This document shows positions 54,117 to 54,651 of a stretch of DNA of 54,651 bases, piece by piece. The stretch lies in NCBI GenBank assembly GCA_944325255.1, contig CALUZH010000003.1:1-54651 (forward strand), in the 5' to 3' direction. Positions within the stretch are counted from its first letter, which is position 1; every line of letters starts with the position of its first letter. The notes below the pieces were generated by a model, which saw nothing but the letters and a program-made list of their open reading frames with translations, was not told the DNA's origin and did no database searches. The position numbers and the translations under genes were made by a program. This DNA is from an uncultured Erysipelotrichaceae bacterium (GTDB taxonomy: Bacteria > Bacillota_I > Bacilli_A > Erysipelotrichales > Erysipelotrichaceae).

Positions 54117-54571
54117 AAAAGAAATATCTTTTAGCTATCGCTGCTGTTGTAGTTCTAATATCCTTATTTTTTATTAAGACTTTTAATGATCAAAAGCCGG
54201 AAATCAAAAATATACATTTAACTATTGAAAGCGGTCAAGAATTAATTTTGGATGCCGATTATGAAGTTGAAGCGGCTACCCTGGCTGATGCTTTGATTTA
54301 TTTAAATGAAGAAGGGGCCATCAGTCTGATATATGATGATGGGCCCTATGGCATGTATATTAAGGGAATAGGCAAAGAAGAGGCTTTGATGGAAGATCCC
54401 TTATCACAAATATATTGGATATTTGAATCAAAGACCAATCCGACTTGTGCCAATGGTTATTGTCCTTCGGCCGGTGATCTGACCATTGAAGATGGCGATA
54501 TTATCGTCTTTAAGCAAATCCATGATGTAATGTATAGAGGGTGGATTACACCAAAAAACATTACATCATGA
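54113..54571 (+). CDS. DUF4430-like membrane-anchored protein
   Basis: A 152-residue protein with one N-terminal membrane helix (residues ~4-22) and an outside domain of DUF4430 type: ATLADALIYLNEEG, YGMYIKGIG, YWIFESKTNP and a late GDIIVFKQ strand. This fold resembles the ligand-binding domain of transcobalamin, and relatives often accompany vitamin transporters; that role is inference. The CANGYC pair of Cys may form a disulfide. It overlaps ygiQ and the next gene by 4 bases each. Confidence 0.72.
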   Translation: MKKKYLLAIAAVVVLISLFFIKTFNDQKPEIKNIHLTIESGQELILDADYEVEAATLADALIYLNEEGAISLIYDDGPYGMYIKGIGKEEALMEDPLSQIYWIFESKTNPTCANGYCPSAGDLTIEDGDIIVFKQIHDVMYRGWITPKNITS

Positions 54572-54651
54572 CTGGCGGCTCATTTGTGGCGAATGAAAAG
54601 ACAGTTATGATAAAGGAGGGATGCCCTCAAACCTACCGTAACTGTCAACCA
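54568..54651 (+). CDS. Start of a gene cut by the right edge
   Basis: ATG at 54568 overlaps the stop of the DUF4430-like gene as ATGA, and the frame stays open for 28 codons to the edge (MTGGSFVANEKT...). The overlap style matches the rest of the operon. Against it, there is no clear ribosome site, the composition is richer in G+C, and the stretch holds an exact inverted repeat GACAGTTA (54600-54607) / TAACTGTC (54639-54646) and an inner hairpin GAGGG/CCCTC, so it could instead be structured RNA or a foreign end. Function unknown. Confidence 0.4.
   Translation, partial: MTGGSFVANEKTVMIKEGCPQTYRNCQP

Noticed and set aside
54565-54651. ZTP-type riboswitch suggested by TGACTGGCG
   Set aside because: The rest of the ZTP consensus (the GCCTGGGC end and the internal hairpin) is absent, and the bases fit an open frame.

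Overview
The window looks like the chromosome of a low-GC, Gram-positive, fermentative anaerobe of the Erysipelotrichia type (Bacillota). The signs are a single-membrane gene set, a Mollicutes-like MraZ operator, T-box control of tRNA synthetases, a pyruvate:ferredoxin oxidoreductase and tightly packed, often overlapping genes. The placement is inferred from gene content; no marker search was possible. The first ~530 bases are visibly richer in G+C than the rest and may be foreign or an assembly join.

Layout. 1-5.2 kb: a partial membrane protein, then a packed run of a sugar O-acetyltransferase, a hydrolase lipoprotein, an Imm5-like protein, a GNAT enzyme with an Sm-like N-terminus, and xpt; tmcAL runs the other way. 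5.3-13.8 kb: yceD-rpmF, two terminators, then a short division/wall cluster mraZ-rsmH-ftsL-pbpB-mraY-murD that runs straight into recJ; murG, ftsW, ftsQ, ftsA and ftsZ are not here. 13.8-26 kb: apt, rel, galM-galK, then two synthetase operons each behind a T-box (hisS-aspS, pheS-pheT).

26-34.7 kb: a type II CRISPR-Cas island: WYL regulator, cas9 (1301 aa, all nuclease residues in place), cas1, cas2, a perfectly regular array of 21 repeats and 20 spacers, a P-loop ATPase gene, and then a clear tracrRNA on the same strand. The anti-repeat pairs with the + strand repeat, and the degenerate last repeat lies far from cas2, so both point to transcription of the array away from cas2. No cas4 and no ordinary csn2 are seen. 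The ATPase between array and tracrRNA has Walker A, an ABC-like signature and Walker B, and is the best candidate for a new component: it sits in the system's interior and could be a Csn2 analogue that kept its ATPase motifs. A decayed phage head gene follows.

35.3-54.6 kb: a GNAT enzyme, a SagB-type oxidoreductase, a PH-like protein, the RseP protease, galE, an operon of a Phd-like orphan, a membrane-anchored protein, a secreted glucosaminidase-like protein and a PASTA protein, then a MATE exporter, an ATP-grasp protein, a small lipoprotein, nifJ, a YgiQ radical SAM protein, a DUF4430-like protein and a gene cut by the right edge.

Several genes (xpt, tmcAL, mraY, the GNAT at 35301, the Phd-like gene) have a good promoter whose predicted start of transcription falls at or within a few bases of the start codon, so leaderless mRNAs may be common here.
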